Source of the DNA: an uncultured Caldilinea sp.
GTDB taxonomy: Bacteria > Chloroflexota > Anaerolineae > Caldilineales > Caldilineaceae
DNA length: 50,989 bases
Assembly: GCF_937128415.1 (NCBI RefSeq)
Contig: NZ_CAKZMJ010000089.1
Span: 1 to 50,989, forward strand
Direction: 5' to 3'
The notes beneath the pieces were generated by a model, which searched no databases, was not told the origin of the DNA, and saw only the letters and a program-made list of their open reading frames with translations. This document shows, one piece after another, positions 19,618 through 27,771 of the stretch; position 1 is the stretch's first letter, and every line of letters begins with the position of its first letter. A program made the translations under genes and the position numbers.

Positions 19618-20958
19618 ATGTTAACCAGCGTCATTATCCCGGTCTGGAACGGGGAGGCTGTGCTAGCGGAGTGTTTACGCGCCGTTTTCACGCATGCGGG
19701 CGAACATGGGCTGGAGGTGATTTGCGTCGACAACGCCTCCATCGATGGCAGCGCAGCGCTTATCCGCTCTCAGTTTCCAGAGGTGAAACTGCTCCCCCAA
19801 CCTGTCAATTTAGGTTTCGCCGGCGGCGTCAACGTCGGCATGGCGGCTGCCAGCGGCGAAGTGTTTGTCCTGTTGAACCAGGATTGTCTGGTTGCTCCCG
19901 GCTGGTTGGATGGGTTGCACGCCACCTTCCGAGAGCAGGCCAATTGCGGCATCGTCGGCGCCGTGCTCGAAGATGCAAACGGCGCCATCAACCACGCCGG
20001 CGCGTTTATCACGCGCCCTCTCGGCTATGGCCGTCACCGCACTGAAACGCCAGCGAACGATGTAGCGGTTGACTATGTGACCGGGGCGCTCTTCGCCATC
20101 CGTCGCGCCACCTGGGAAACGATCGGCGGCATGGACGAAGAGTTTTATCCCGCCTATTACGAAGAGAGCGACTATTGCTATCGCGCGCGACGTCGAGGGC
20201 TCGAAACCTATCTCTCCGTGCGCACTCGTGGACGCCATCTTTTCAGCAGCCGGGAATGGCTTCGCGAACCGATTCGTCACACCGCCAACCAACATCAATC
20301 TCGCTATCGCTTCATCTGCAAACAGTTTTCAGAGGCGGAGCTGATTGAATTCGTCGACGCAGAGGTCAAGGCCGCCGCAGCGGAACCCTCTTTTCACGAG
20401 TCGATCGGCCGCGCCCTGGCTTCGGCATCCATTCGCCAACATCTAGAGGAGATTTTCCAACAACGGATCGTGGACGGGAATAGCGCTCTCCCTCCACCGC
20501 TGAAGCGTTTGCTGCAAACAGGCATGGCGGAAATCTACTACGCAGCATATCGACGCAGTGAGCAATTGACCTTGCCCCAAACAGACAATGATGGCTCTTC
20601 AACGTTGGAATTTGAGCAATGGCAGCGAGAACTTGCACGAATTCACGAGCAAATCCAGGCCAGTTTCAAGGCGCTTGCAGCGCAACGCCGAGAAATCGAA
20701 AAGCTATATCAACCCTTGTGGAGCAATCCGTCTCTCCCTCTCTACAAAAGGATTCAATACGCTGTATACCAATTCCTCGGCCTTGCCAACCTTCATCAGT
20801 TTATGCAATTGAGGTCCTTACAAGATGCTCAGGCCCAAAACCTGGAAGATCTTGCCCGCGTGCTCGATCATCGACTGAATTTACTAGAAACTCAAATTAC
20901 GTTGCAAGAGTATCGCCGACGATTGTCCGAGCTATTGCTTGCCCATGCCCAACGTTGA
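19618..20958 (+). CDS. GT2-type glycosyltransferase with C-terminal coiled-coil extension
   Basis: 446 residues. The GT-A domain starts at once with SVIIPVWNGEAVL, then VICVDNASIDGS, NLGFAGGVNVGM, and a DxD-like NQD at 87-89, followed by VDYVTGALFAIRR and EESDYCYRARRRG (about 182-194). This is the rhamnosyl/galactosyl-type GT2 layout. From about residue 325 the chain is helical and charged, with heptad-like stretches and a short region LPLYKRIQYAVYQFLGL that may lie on the membrane; a similar arrangement is seen in the protein at 23281. It has its own strong -10 box and probably a leaderless mRNA. It heads the overlapping gene run that follows. Donor sugar is unknown. Confidence 0.88.
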   Translation: MLTSVIIPVWNGEAVLAECLRAVFTHAGEHGLEVICVDNASIDGSAALIRSQFPEVKLLPQPVNLGFAGGVNVGMAAASGEVFVLLNQDCLVAPGWLDGLHATFREQANCGIVGAVLEDANGAINHAGAFITRPLGYGRHRTETPANDVAVDYVTGALFAIRRATWETIGGMDEEFYPAYYEESDYCYRARRRGLETYLSVRTRGRHLFSSREWLREPIRHTANQHQSRYRFICKQFSEAELIEFVDAEVKAAAAEPSFHESIGRALASASIRQHLEEIFQQRIVDGNSALPPPLKRLLQTGMAEIYYAAYRRSEQLTLPQTDNDGSSTLEFEQWQRELARIHEQIQASFKALAAQRREIEKLYQPLWSNPSLPLYKRIQYAVYQFLGLANLHQFMQLRSLQDAQAQNLEDLARVLDHRLNLLETQITLQEYRRRLSELLLAHAQR

Positions 20959-23284
20959 ACATACATTTTCGGTGATTGTCAATACAACCGACCGCGCTGC
21001 TTCGTTAAAAATTTTGTTGCAGGCGCTCGAACATCAGTCCTACCCTCATTTTGAGGTCATCGTTGTGGTTGGGCCGACACGCGACCACACGCTTGATATT
21101 TTGAAAGAGTACGAAGGCCGGCTCCGCGTCCTTCATTGTCCGGTGGCGAATTTGAGCGTCTCGCGCAACATTGGCCTGCGGGCTGCGCGCGGCGAGATTG
21201 TCGCCTATATCGATGACGACGCCGTGCCCTCTCGCAATTGGCTCTTGCAATTGAATCGGATATTCGCCAATCCTCTGATAGCCGCAACCGGCGGCGTAGT
21301 CTATCTGGTCCATCCCGCGCATTCTGCGATCCAACATAGGCTGGGAATCATTTCTGCGCTGGCGGAGCAATATGACGTCCGCGCAGGACTGCTCGACAAA
21401 TTGCCGCCTGAAGGGCTGGGGCGTTTTTGGACGATGCGAATGATGGGCGCTAATATGGCCTATCGCCGCAGCGCATTGATGGCTATCGGCGGGTTCGATG
21501 AATTCTATGAATGGGTGTACGACGACTCCGATGCGGCGGTGCGGCTGGCCAGCGCCGGTTTCCTCGTACAGCCCACAGCAGAAGCGCCCGTCTATCACGT
21601 GCCTGCATCGAGCCGCAATCGCGTCGCGTTTACGTTCCAGGGAAGATGGTGGATTCAAACCAAGGCCGCCGTCTATTTCTCTATTCGCAACGGACGGAGT
21701 CTGGGCGCGCCGCCCCGAGACATTTTGCGGCGCATCGGCTACTTTGTCCATGGTCATTGGCTCTGGAATGTCGATTTGCACCGTCACAAGAAAATCTCTT
21801 CAGGACAATTGCTCAAAGCAAGCATGCTAGAAGCGAAAGGGGCTTTTCTCGGCGCAACCAACGCCTTGTTTCGGCCCCCTACGCTGTTGTCGCAATCAAT
21901 GCACCACGAAGAAAACACAAGCACAGAACCCATCCAACCCTATCTCAATCAGGACTCCGCCCTCCAGCCTTCCGTCGACCCGGTCAGTGGAAGACGCTCC
22001 ACCGTGACGCTGGTGGACCCGCCCCTACGCGTTGCGTTGTTGAGCTTCAATTATCCGCCGGAGCGCTATGAGGGGGTTGGCAGACACACCAACTTAATGG
22101 CGAAAGGGCTGTTCGAGTTGGGGCACACCGTCCATGTGCTTACGCACGGCAAACAGGAAGGCGTCAGCTTCTACGACGGCGCCTATGTGCATCGCGTGCC
22201 GTATCGCCTCAACCGTTACCTTCATCTGCGCCATCTGCCCAAGGTGCACCACTTGCTGAACTACAGCCACGCTGTGCACGAGCGACTGGAGCGCCTCCTC
22301 TTGAACGATGACATTCAGATCGTTGACACACCGGTCTGGCAGGCGGATGGGTTCGTGACCGCCGTCTCCGGCATGTTGCCGGTGGTGGTGCGTCCACAAA
22401 CTGCGCAGCGTCAGATCGGTCAAATTGAACGAGATTTTTCTGACGATACCCGGTTGGTGGGAGAAATCGAAGAGACGTTGCTCCGACGTGCGGCGCTCAT
22501 TGCTGCCAACTCGTTTGCCACCACGATAGCTTTGCAAAAGGTCTATCGAGTGTCCGATCAATCCGCCCCGATTCAAATCATTCCTCATGGAATTGAAGCT
22601 GTCGCCGACGAGGCGACGCGTCCTTTTCCACTGGATCGTTTGCCCGCCAAATTAACCGTGCTCTATGTAGGGCGGCTCGAAAAGCGCAAAGGCATTCAAG
22701 ACCTTTTTACTGCGATTCCAAAAGTGCTGCGTCGGCTACCGCACGTTGAATTTATCATTGCGGGCGCCGACAACAGCGAAGCTGACGGCTTCAAGCGCAA
22801 GACCGGCCTTAGCTACCCCGCCTATTTCCGAAAGCGTTATCCGGAATGCACTGCAAGCGTCCAGTTCTTGGGGGAAGTCTCCGAGGAGAGATTGCAGACG
22901 CTCTATCAAAGCTGCCATCTTTTCGTGGCGCCTTCGCTCTACGAGTCGTTCGGCCTGATCTATCTGGAAGCCATGAACTACGCCAAACCGGTGATCGGAT
23001 GTCGCGCCGGCGGCATTCCGGAAGTGGTTGACGACGGCGTCACCGGCCGCCTGGTCGATCCGGAAAGCCCAGAGCAACTTGCAGAAGCGATGGCGGCGCT
23101 GTTGCAATCGCCGCGCACGCTATATGAGTATGGCGTCGCCGGCCGACAGCGACTGCTGGATCGTTTTACACACATCCATATGGCGCGCGGCTTTGAACAG
23201 GTCTATCGCCGCGTGCTTGCCGAAACTGCTGCGATGGCGCAAAGCCAGCCAACGCCTGTCCAGAAAGCAGAGAGCACATCATGA
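20945..23284 (+). CDS. Two-domain glycosyltransferase: N-terminal GT2 fused to C-terminal GT4
   Basis: 779 residues from ATG 20945 (an in-frame TTG lies at 20939), overlapping the previous gene by 14 bases. Residues 1-310 are a GT-A domain: FSVIVNTTDRAASL, a DDD metal motif at 90-92, RMMGANMAYRRSAL and YDDSDAAVRLASAGF. A low-complexity linker follows (HHEENTSTEPIQPYL). Residues from about 358 are a GT-B domain: RVALLSFNYPPERYEGVGRH, LTVLYVGRLEKRKGIQDLF and ESFGLIYLEAMNYAKPVIG, with the E-x7-E pair near 666-674. Such fusions can add two sugars in succession to one acceptor. Specificities are unknown. The gene's last four bases overlap the next start. Confidence 0.88.
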   Translation: MPNVEHTFSVIVNTTDRAASLKILLQALEHQSYPHFEVIVVVGPTRDHTLDILKEYEGRLRVLHCPVANLSVSRNIGLRAARGEIVAYIDDDAVPSRNWLLQLNRIFANPLIAATGGVVYLVHPAHSAIQHRLGIISALAEQYDVRAGLLDKLPPEGLGRFWTMRMMGANMAYRRSALMAIGGFDEFYEWVYDDSDAAVRLASAGFLVQPTAEAPVYHVPASSRNRVAFTFQGRWWIQTKAAVYFSIRNGRSLGAPPRDILRRIGYFVHGHWLWNVDLHRHKKISSGQLLKASMLEAKGAFLGATNALFRPPTLLSQSMHHEENTSTEPIQPYLNQDSALQPSVDPVSGRRSTVTLVDPPLRVALLSFNYPPERYEGVGRHTNLMAKGLFELGHTVHVLTHGKQEGVSFYDGAYVHRVPYRLNRYLHLRHLPKVHHLLNYSHAVHERLERLLLNDDIQIVDTPVWQADGFVTAVSGMLPVVVRPQTAQRQIGQIERDFSDDTRLVGEIEETLLRRAALIAANSFATTIALQKVYRVSDQSAPIQIIPHGIEAVADEATRPFPLDRLPAKLTVLYVGRLEKRKGIQDLFTAIPKVLRRLPHVEFIIAGADNSEADGFKRKTGLSYPAYFRKRYPECTASVQFLGEVSEERLQTLYQSCHLFVAPSLYESFGLIYLEAMNYAKPVIGCRAGGIPEVVDDGVTGRLVDPESPEQLAEAMAALLQSPRTLYEYGVAGRQRLLDRFTHIHMARGFEQVYRRVLAETAAMAQSQPTPVQKAESTS

Positions 23285-24009
23285 AACGTCCTGTCACGGT
23301 CGCCGATATTCTGAACTCTGTAGAGTTTGAATTGCTCCAACATTCGCTGATGCAAGATGACGTCTCTGAAGGCATTCAACGCCTGCGCGCATATCAGGCT
23401 CGCACGCGCGTCGAGTTGTTCGGGCAAGGGAAGTCTCCAGCCTTTGAGGATGTCGTGAGCGCCCAGTTTAACGCCAACGAAATGATGATGACGTTAATTC
23501 AGGTGCTGAATGAGCGCCTGGAAGCATTGCGACAAGAAGTGCGGCAGGCGGCGCATCTCAAGCAACATACACCCTCGACGGCGGACTCGCCGCCAGACTG
23601 GGGAGCTCTTTCGGATCAGCCGTTTGGTTCGAGCTACGCCCATTTCTACGCGTTCGATTTCGCCCCTGCAGCGAGCGCAGACTTGCCCGATAGAACCCAT
23701 GCCCTGGAGGCGCTCGCCGAATCGCTCCAGGACGCATCCACCGTCGTTGAGATGGAGGTGCGCCAGAGCCATCTTCCCATCATCGGCGGCCTGTTGAATC
23801 GCATTCGCAGAGCCTTGCACGAACTGGTGCTGTTCTACACGAACAAAGTCGTCCGCAGACAGGCGCAAGTCAACGATGCGTACAACGTTGTCCTGCAGGA
23901 ACTGGTCGCTCTCAACCGGGCGCAGGCGCAAGAAATTGCGCAGCTGCGCTGGCATCTCCAGCGCCTGACCGCTCCCGGAGCGCAAAACGATCAAGCTTCG
24001 AACGGATAA
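23281..24009 (+). CDS. Unrecognised cytoplasmic helical/coiled-coil protein
   Basis: 242 residues, starting in an ATGA overlap with the GT2-GT4 gene. No catalytic motif is visible. The N-terminus (VTVADILNSVEFELLQHSLM) and middle are mostly helical and charged. Near residues 165-185 there is HLPIIGGLLNRIRRALHELV, an amphipathic or membrane-surface helix, followed by a long helix rich in Gln and Leu (NVVLQELVALNRAQAQEIAQ). The same order of surface helix then coiled coil is found at the N-termini of some methyltransferases and glycosyltransferases in polysaccharide clusters, and at the C-terminus of the GT2 enzyme at 19618. I suggest a scaffold holding the transferases together at the membrane. 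That is inference. Confidence 0.6.
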   Translation: MKRPVTVADILNSVEFELLQHSLMQDDVSEGIQRLRAYQARTRVELFGQGKSPAFEDVVSAQFNANEMMMTLIQVLNERLEALRQEVRQAAHLKQHTPSTADSPPDWGALSDQPFGSSYAHFYAFDFAPAASADLPDRTHALEALAESLQDASTVVEMEVRQSHLPIIGGLLNRIRRALHELVLFYTNKVVRRQAQVNDAYNVVLQELVALNRAQAQEIAQLRWHLQRLTAPGAQNDQASNG

Positions 24010-24091
24010 AATTCTGGGCGCAACGATTATGCCACCGGCGATGTTCATAGACGATGCACCCTTCTCTAATTCGTCGCCTTGAACCGACCTC

Positions 24092-25378
24092 ATGCGCATT
24101 CTGCATGTAACCCAGCGCTATCTTCCCGCCGTGGGCGGCGCCGAACTGCATCTGGCCGCCATATCCAAGCGCCTAGTCGCCGAGGGTCATGACGTCACCG
24201 TCGTCACCACCGACGCATGGGACTTTGAGCTGTTCTGGCATCCGAGTGCGCGTCGGATTCCAGAGGCGGAATCTGTGGTCGAGGGGGTGCGCGTCCTGCG
24301 CTTTCCGGTGCGCCATCTTCCGGCGCCCCAGTTAAGCTATCCTGCGATGCGGCGCTTGCTTTGGACCTTGGCGCGCGCGCCAGCGCTGCCGTCTCCGTGG
24401 CTGCATCGGTTGGCGCGCTTCACGCCGTGGACTCCTGAACTCTTTCGCTGGTTTGCCACAACCCAGGAGCGCTTCGACCTGGTGGCCGGCATGACGATCG
24501 TCTTTGAGCCGTTGATCGCCGCCGCGCAACACTTTGCCCATCAAAATCGAACACCTTTCGTAATTTATCCTCTCACGCATCTTGGCGTCGGCTCAGAGCC
24601 GGGCGAAGACGCCGTGAGCCGGTTCTACACCATGCGCCATCAGGTGGAATTGGTGGTCAACAGCGCCTTCCTTCTTGCGAACAACGAGGATGAGGCCGCT
24701 TTTTACCAACGCCGGGGGATGCCCGCCGAGCGTATCGCCGTGGTCGGGCCGGGCGTGACTCTCGCCGAACTCCAGGGAGGCGATGGCGCCCGCTTCCGTC
24801 GTCGCTATGGGCTGGAAGGGCCGATTGTCGGCGTGCTTTCCACGATGGCCTACGACAAGGGCGTGATGCACGTCGTTGAAGCGGTGCGCGCACTGTGGCG
24901 CAAAGGCTTCCACGTCCACCTGGTTCTCGCCGGCGCCATCCTCGAGCAATTCCGTCGCTATTTAGACGATCTGCCGGCGGTGGACCGCGATCGACTGGTC
25001 GTGCTCGGCAGCGTCGACCATGCGACCAAACTCGATCTGCTCGACGCCATGGACATCCTGGCGCTGCCTTCTCGCACCGATTCCTTTGGCATGGTCTTTT
25101 TAGAGGCTTGGACCTACGCCAAACCGGTGATTGCAGCGCAGGCCTGGGGCGTGCGCACCGTCGTCGATCATGGTCGAGATGGCTTGTTAGTCCCCTTTGG
25201 AGACGTGCAGGCGCTGATGGAAGCCATTCAGACGCTTGCCGAAAATCCTCCGCTTCGGCGACGGATGGGGGAAGCAGGTCGCGCCAAAGTGCTCCGCCAG
25301 CATACGTGGGACTATAAATATCCGCTCATTCGAGATATTTACAGCCGACTTGCGAACGAAGGAGCTCCGGCGCAATGA
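24092..25378 (+). CDS. GT4-type glycosyltransferase
   Basis: 428 residues. Begins MRILHVTQRYLPAVGGAELH, the usual GT4 opening with a GG donor loop; VVTTDAWDFELF follows. The C-terminal half starts near residue 240 with GPIVGVLSTMAYDKGVMHV and contains PSRTDSFGMVFLEAWTYAKP, where D-SFGMVFL-E stands in the E-x7-E position. No strong ribosome binding site precedes the ATG; 82 bases separate it from the previous gene, with nothing recognisable in the gap. It overlaps the next GT4 gene by four bases, so the two are probably made together. The sugar and acceptor are unknown. Confidence 0.87.
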   Translation: MRILHVTQRYLPAVGGAELHLAAISKRLVAEGHDVTVVTTDAWDFELFWHPSARRIPEAESVVEGVRVLRFPVRHLPAPQLSYPAMRRLLWTLARAPALPSPWLHRLARFTPWTPELFRWFATTQERFDLVAGMTIVFEPLIAAAQHFAHQNRTPFVIYPLTHLGVGSEPGEDAVSRFYTMRHQVELVVNSAFLLANNEDEAAFYQRRGMPAERIAVVGPGVTLAELQGGDGARFRRRYGLEGPIVGVLSTMAYDKGVMHVVEAVRALWRKGFHVHLVLAGAILEQFRRYLDDLPAVDRDRLVVLGSVDHATKLDLLDAMDILALPSRTDSFGMVFLEAWTYAKPVIAAQAWGVRTVVDHGRDGLLVPFGDVQALMEAIQTLAENPPLRRRMGEAGRAKVLRQHTWDYKYPLIRDIYSRLANEGAPAQ

Positions 25379-26622
25379 AGGTGCTCCACCTGGTTCACCA
25401 GTATCCGCCGGAATTCGTCGGCGGCGTCGAGCTTTACACCCAAGCGCTGGCGCAGGCTATTTCGCGGCGAGGCTGGCAGAGCGCCGTATTTCATCGCTCC
25501 TATTCTGGAAAAGAAGCGCTCAGAATAGAACAACAGGACGCCGTCACCCTCTTTCGCGCTTCCGCCGGCGCCTTCTCCCCTTCATTGCGCTTTTTATCGA
25601 CATGGCGACAGCCGGACATTTTCAACTTCTGGAAAACGGCGGTGAAGCAGTTCAGACCCGACGTCGTGCACGTTCAACATCTGATGGGCTTGCCGGTCGC
25701 CCTGCTTGAACATTTGACCCGGGTCGGCATTCCCTATCTCGTCACCCTGCACGATTACTGGTGGATCTGCGCCAACGCCAATTTGCTGACCAATTACAGC
25801 CATGTCTCTTGCGATGGCCCACGCGGGTATTTCAACTGCACGCATTGCGCCGTGGCGCGAACGGGGAAGCGTTCAGCCTGGGCAGGAGCGCCGCTGCTGT
25901 GGGGGCTCCTTGTAGATCGCAATCGCAGGCTCAAGAAACTGCTCCGCCAGGCTGCTGTGTTGTTGACGCCGTCCGACTTCGTGCGCCGCTGGCACAGTGA
26001 GCACGGCATTCCTGACAGACAGTTGCGGACCGTCAAACTTGGGATTTCGCCGCCAGACGCGACGCTCCTGCAGCGCAGACCCAAACAAGACGAACTCGCC
26101 CTTCTCTACGTCGGCGGGCTGGCGCCCAACAAAGGCGTCCATATCCTGTTGGAAGCCTTCCGCAATGTGAAGGGCCATCTTCGCCTCTCGATTGTCGGCG
26201 ATCTTTCGTCGCATCCACACTACACCCAACTGCTGCGCCAGATGGCGGACACGCGAGTGACATTTCCAGGCAGGCTGAGCCGACAAGAAGTCTGGCGGGC
26301 CATGGCTGACGCCGACGCCGTGGCCGTTCCCAGCCTTTGGCACGAGACCTTCTGTCTGGTCGCACATGAGGCGCTGGCAGTCGGAACTCCGGTGCTGGCA
26401 TCGGCAATGGGCGCTCTGCCGGAGGCGATTCAAGATGGCGTCAACGGGCTGCTGTTGCCGGCGGGCGATGTGAGGGCATGGAGCGACGCGCTTCAGCGCC
26501 TCGTGGACCATCCTCAAACGCTGGAAGCGATGCGAAGCCAAAGCGTGGATTTTTCGTCGTTTGAACAACACGTCGATCGGATTGAATCCATCTATCGAGA
26601 AATCCTGGAGAATCGCCCATGA
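25375..26622 (+). CDS. GT4-type glycosyltransferase with Cys-rich insert
   Basis: 415 residues, in ATGA overlap with the preceding gene. It starts MKVLHLVHQYPPEFVGGVEL and has VTLHDYWWICANANLL followed by CDGP and FNCTHC. Four cysteines within about 40 residues (near 128-164) after the HDYW motif are seen in a subset of family 4 enzymes and could bind a metal or stabilise the acceptor site. The nucleotide-binding half has LALLYVGGLAPNKGVHILLE and PSLWHETFCLVAHEALAVGT, with the E-x7-E pair in ETFCLVAHE. Sits between another GT4 gene and a LysE-type exporter gene, both overlapping by four bases. Confidence 0.87.
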   Translation: MKVLHLVHQYPPEFVGGVELYTQALAQAISRRGWQSAVFHRSYSGKEALRIEQQDAVTLFRASAGAFSPSLRFLSTWRQPDIFNFWKTAVKQFRPDVVHVQHLMGLPVALLEHLTRVGIPYLVTLHDYWWICANANLLTNYSHVSCDGPRGYFNCTHCAVARTGKRSAWAGAPLLWGLLVDRNRRLKKLLRQAAVLLTPSDFVRRWHSEHGIPDRQLRTVKLGISPPDATLLQRRPKQDELALLYVGGLAPNKGVHILLEAFRNVKGHLRLSIVGDLSSHPHYTQLLRQMADTRVTFPGRLSRQEVWRAMADADAVAVPSLWHETFCLVAHEALAVGTPVLASAMGALPEAIQDGVNGLLLPAGDVRAWSDALQRLVDHPQTLEAMRSQSVDFSSFEQHVDRIESIYREILENRP

Positions 26623-27242
26623 GCCACCTCCTCGCCGGCCTGACGCTGGGCTTCGCCGCCGGCGTCAGCCCAGGTCCACTGATGACGCTTGTGATCACGC
26701 GCACGTTGGAATATGGCCTGGCCGCCGGGCTGCGCGTGGCCGTGGCGCCCTTGATCACCGATGCACCGATCGTCGTGCTCACGGTGCTGTTTGTTTCGGC
26801 GTTGCCCTCTGGCGTAGAGACAGCGCTGACGCTGGCCGGCGCCGCCTTTCTCCTCTACCTGGCCTGGGAGATCGCCCGCGACGCACGCAGTGCAACACTT
26901 CTACGAACCGGCCCGGCTGCGCAGGCTTCCGCCGTCGCCGACCTCTGGCGCGGGGTGATGGTGAATTTTCTAAGTCCGAATCCCTGGCTCTTCTGGATCG
27001 GCGTCGGCGCACCGCTCTTCACGCGCGCCTGGCAAAACAGACCCGCCCTGGCGATCGTTTTTCTGGCCAGTTTTTACGCCCTGTTGGTTGGCAGCAAAGC
27101 GTTGGCCGCCTTCGCCGTCGCCGGCGGACGGCGCTATCTGAACGATGATTGGTATCGACGACTCCTCTTCGCCAGCGCGCTGCTGCTGGCGTTTTTTAGT
27201 CTGCGTCTCTTCTGGCAGGCGCTTCAAGACATGATCGGGTAG
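26619..27242 (+). CDS. LysE/RhtB-family membrane exporter
   Basis: 207 residues, starting in a four-base overlap with the GT4 gene. The N-terminus LTLGFAAGVSPGPLMTLVIT contains the GxxPGP motif of the LysE superfamily, followed by AGLRVAVAPLITDAPIV and about six membrane helices, with GVMVNFLSPNPWLFWIGVGA in the middle as expected. The family exports amino acids or related small molecules from the cytoplasm. Why it sits inside a glycan locus is unclear; it may simply be carried in the operon. The substrate cannot be deduced. Confidence 0.85.
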   Translation: MSHLLAGLTLGFAAGVSPGPLMTLVITRTLEYGLAAGLRVAVAPLITDAPIVVLTVLFVSALPSGVETALTLAGAAFLLYLAWEIARDARSATLLRTGPAAQASAVADLWRGVMVNFLSPNPWLFWIGVGAPLFTRAWQNRPALAIVFLASFYALLVGSKALAAFAVAGGRRYLNDDWYRRLLFASALLLAFFSLRLFWQALQDMIG

Positions 27243-27245
27243 AAT
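27240..27245 (+). promoter_or_regulatory. Candidate -10 box TAGAAT at the end of the LysE-type gene
   Basis: TAGAAT overlaps the last codon and stop of the exporter gene. No -35 is apparent. The predicted transcription start (27252-27253) is just before an ATG at 27254 that opens a 21-codon frame. Confidence 0.3.
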
Positions 27246-27253
27246 ACATTGCG

Positions 27254-27319
27254 ATGAGGAAAGCTGTACGTCGGCAAAAAACCAAAACATCCGGTCCTGT
27301 TCCAGCATCGAACCCTTGA
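27254..27319 (+). CDS. Possible 21-residue basic leader peptide, stop overlapping the next start
   Basis: ATG 27254 opens a 21-codon frame beginning MRKAVRRQKTKTSG and ending with TGA at 27317-27319. The A of that TGA is the first base of the next gene's ATG (TGATG). The peptide is strongly basic and Pro/Ser-rich at its end. With the TAGAAT box at 27240 it would be read from a leaderless mRNA, and re-initiation at TGATG would explain why the following gene has no ribosome binding site. It could also be chance. Confidence 0.3.
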   Translation: MRKAVRRQKTKTSGPVPASNP

Positions 27320-27771
27320 TGAGACAGACGCCAGAATCCAGCCTGACCTATCGGGCGACTTCGCTGTATATTGCGCTCGTCGGCGCCAGCGCGCTAGCCG
27401 TCGCTTTGTGCGCGTGGTCGCTGTGGCGCCAATTCGACTGGGTCGTGTTGGTTTTTCTGGTCGGCTGCCTGTATGCGGCGTGGACGTTCGGCGTGCAGTG
27501 GCGCTCTCATGTGACGCTCGACGACCAGGGGCTTTCGCTGCACTCGCCCATCCAGAGGCTTCGCATCGAATTTCGACAGATTGACGCTGTGCACGAAAGT
27601 GGCCGGATCGCTCGGCGGCTCGTGGTCACCTATCATCCTCTGCAAGAGAACGGTCTACTTGACCTGGAAACGCTGCGTGCAACTGCGCTGCCCGCCGTTG
27701 AACGACAGGGCGAGTTGCTGGCGACGCTGCAAGCCCAAAAATCTCATCCGTCTTCCAGACAGACGCCATGA
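27319..27771 (+). CDS. Membrane protein with bacterial PH-like domain
   Basis: 150 residues from ATG 27319 (an in-frame TTG at 27316 is possible). Two adjacent membrane helices (about residues 16-54) separated by a short WRQFDW turn are followed by a beta-rich cytoplasmic part: HVTLDDQGLSLHSPIQRLRI, FRQIDAVHESGRIARRLVVT. Two helices followed by a strand pattern with a polar turn before a conserved hydrophobic strand is the layout of small bacterial PH-domain (bPH, DUF304-like) proteins. No ribosome binding site precedes the ATG. The gene overlaps the GNAT gene by four bases. Role unknown. Confidence 0.55.
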   Translation: MRQTPESSLTYRATSLYIALVGASALAVALCAWSLWRQFDWVVLVFLVGCLYAAWTFGVQWRSHVTLDDQGLSLHSPIQRLRIEFRQIDAVHESGRIARRLVVTYHPLQENGLLDLETLRATALPAVERQGELLATLQAQKSHPSSRQTP

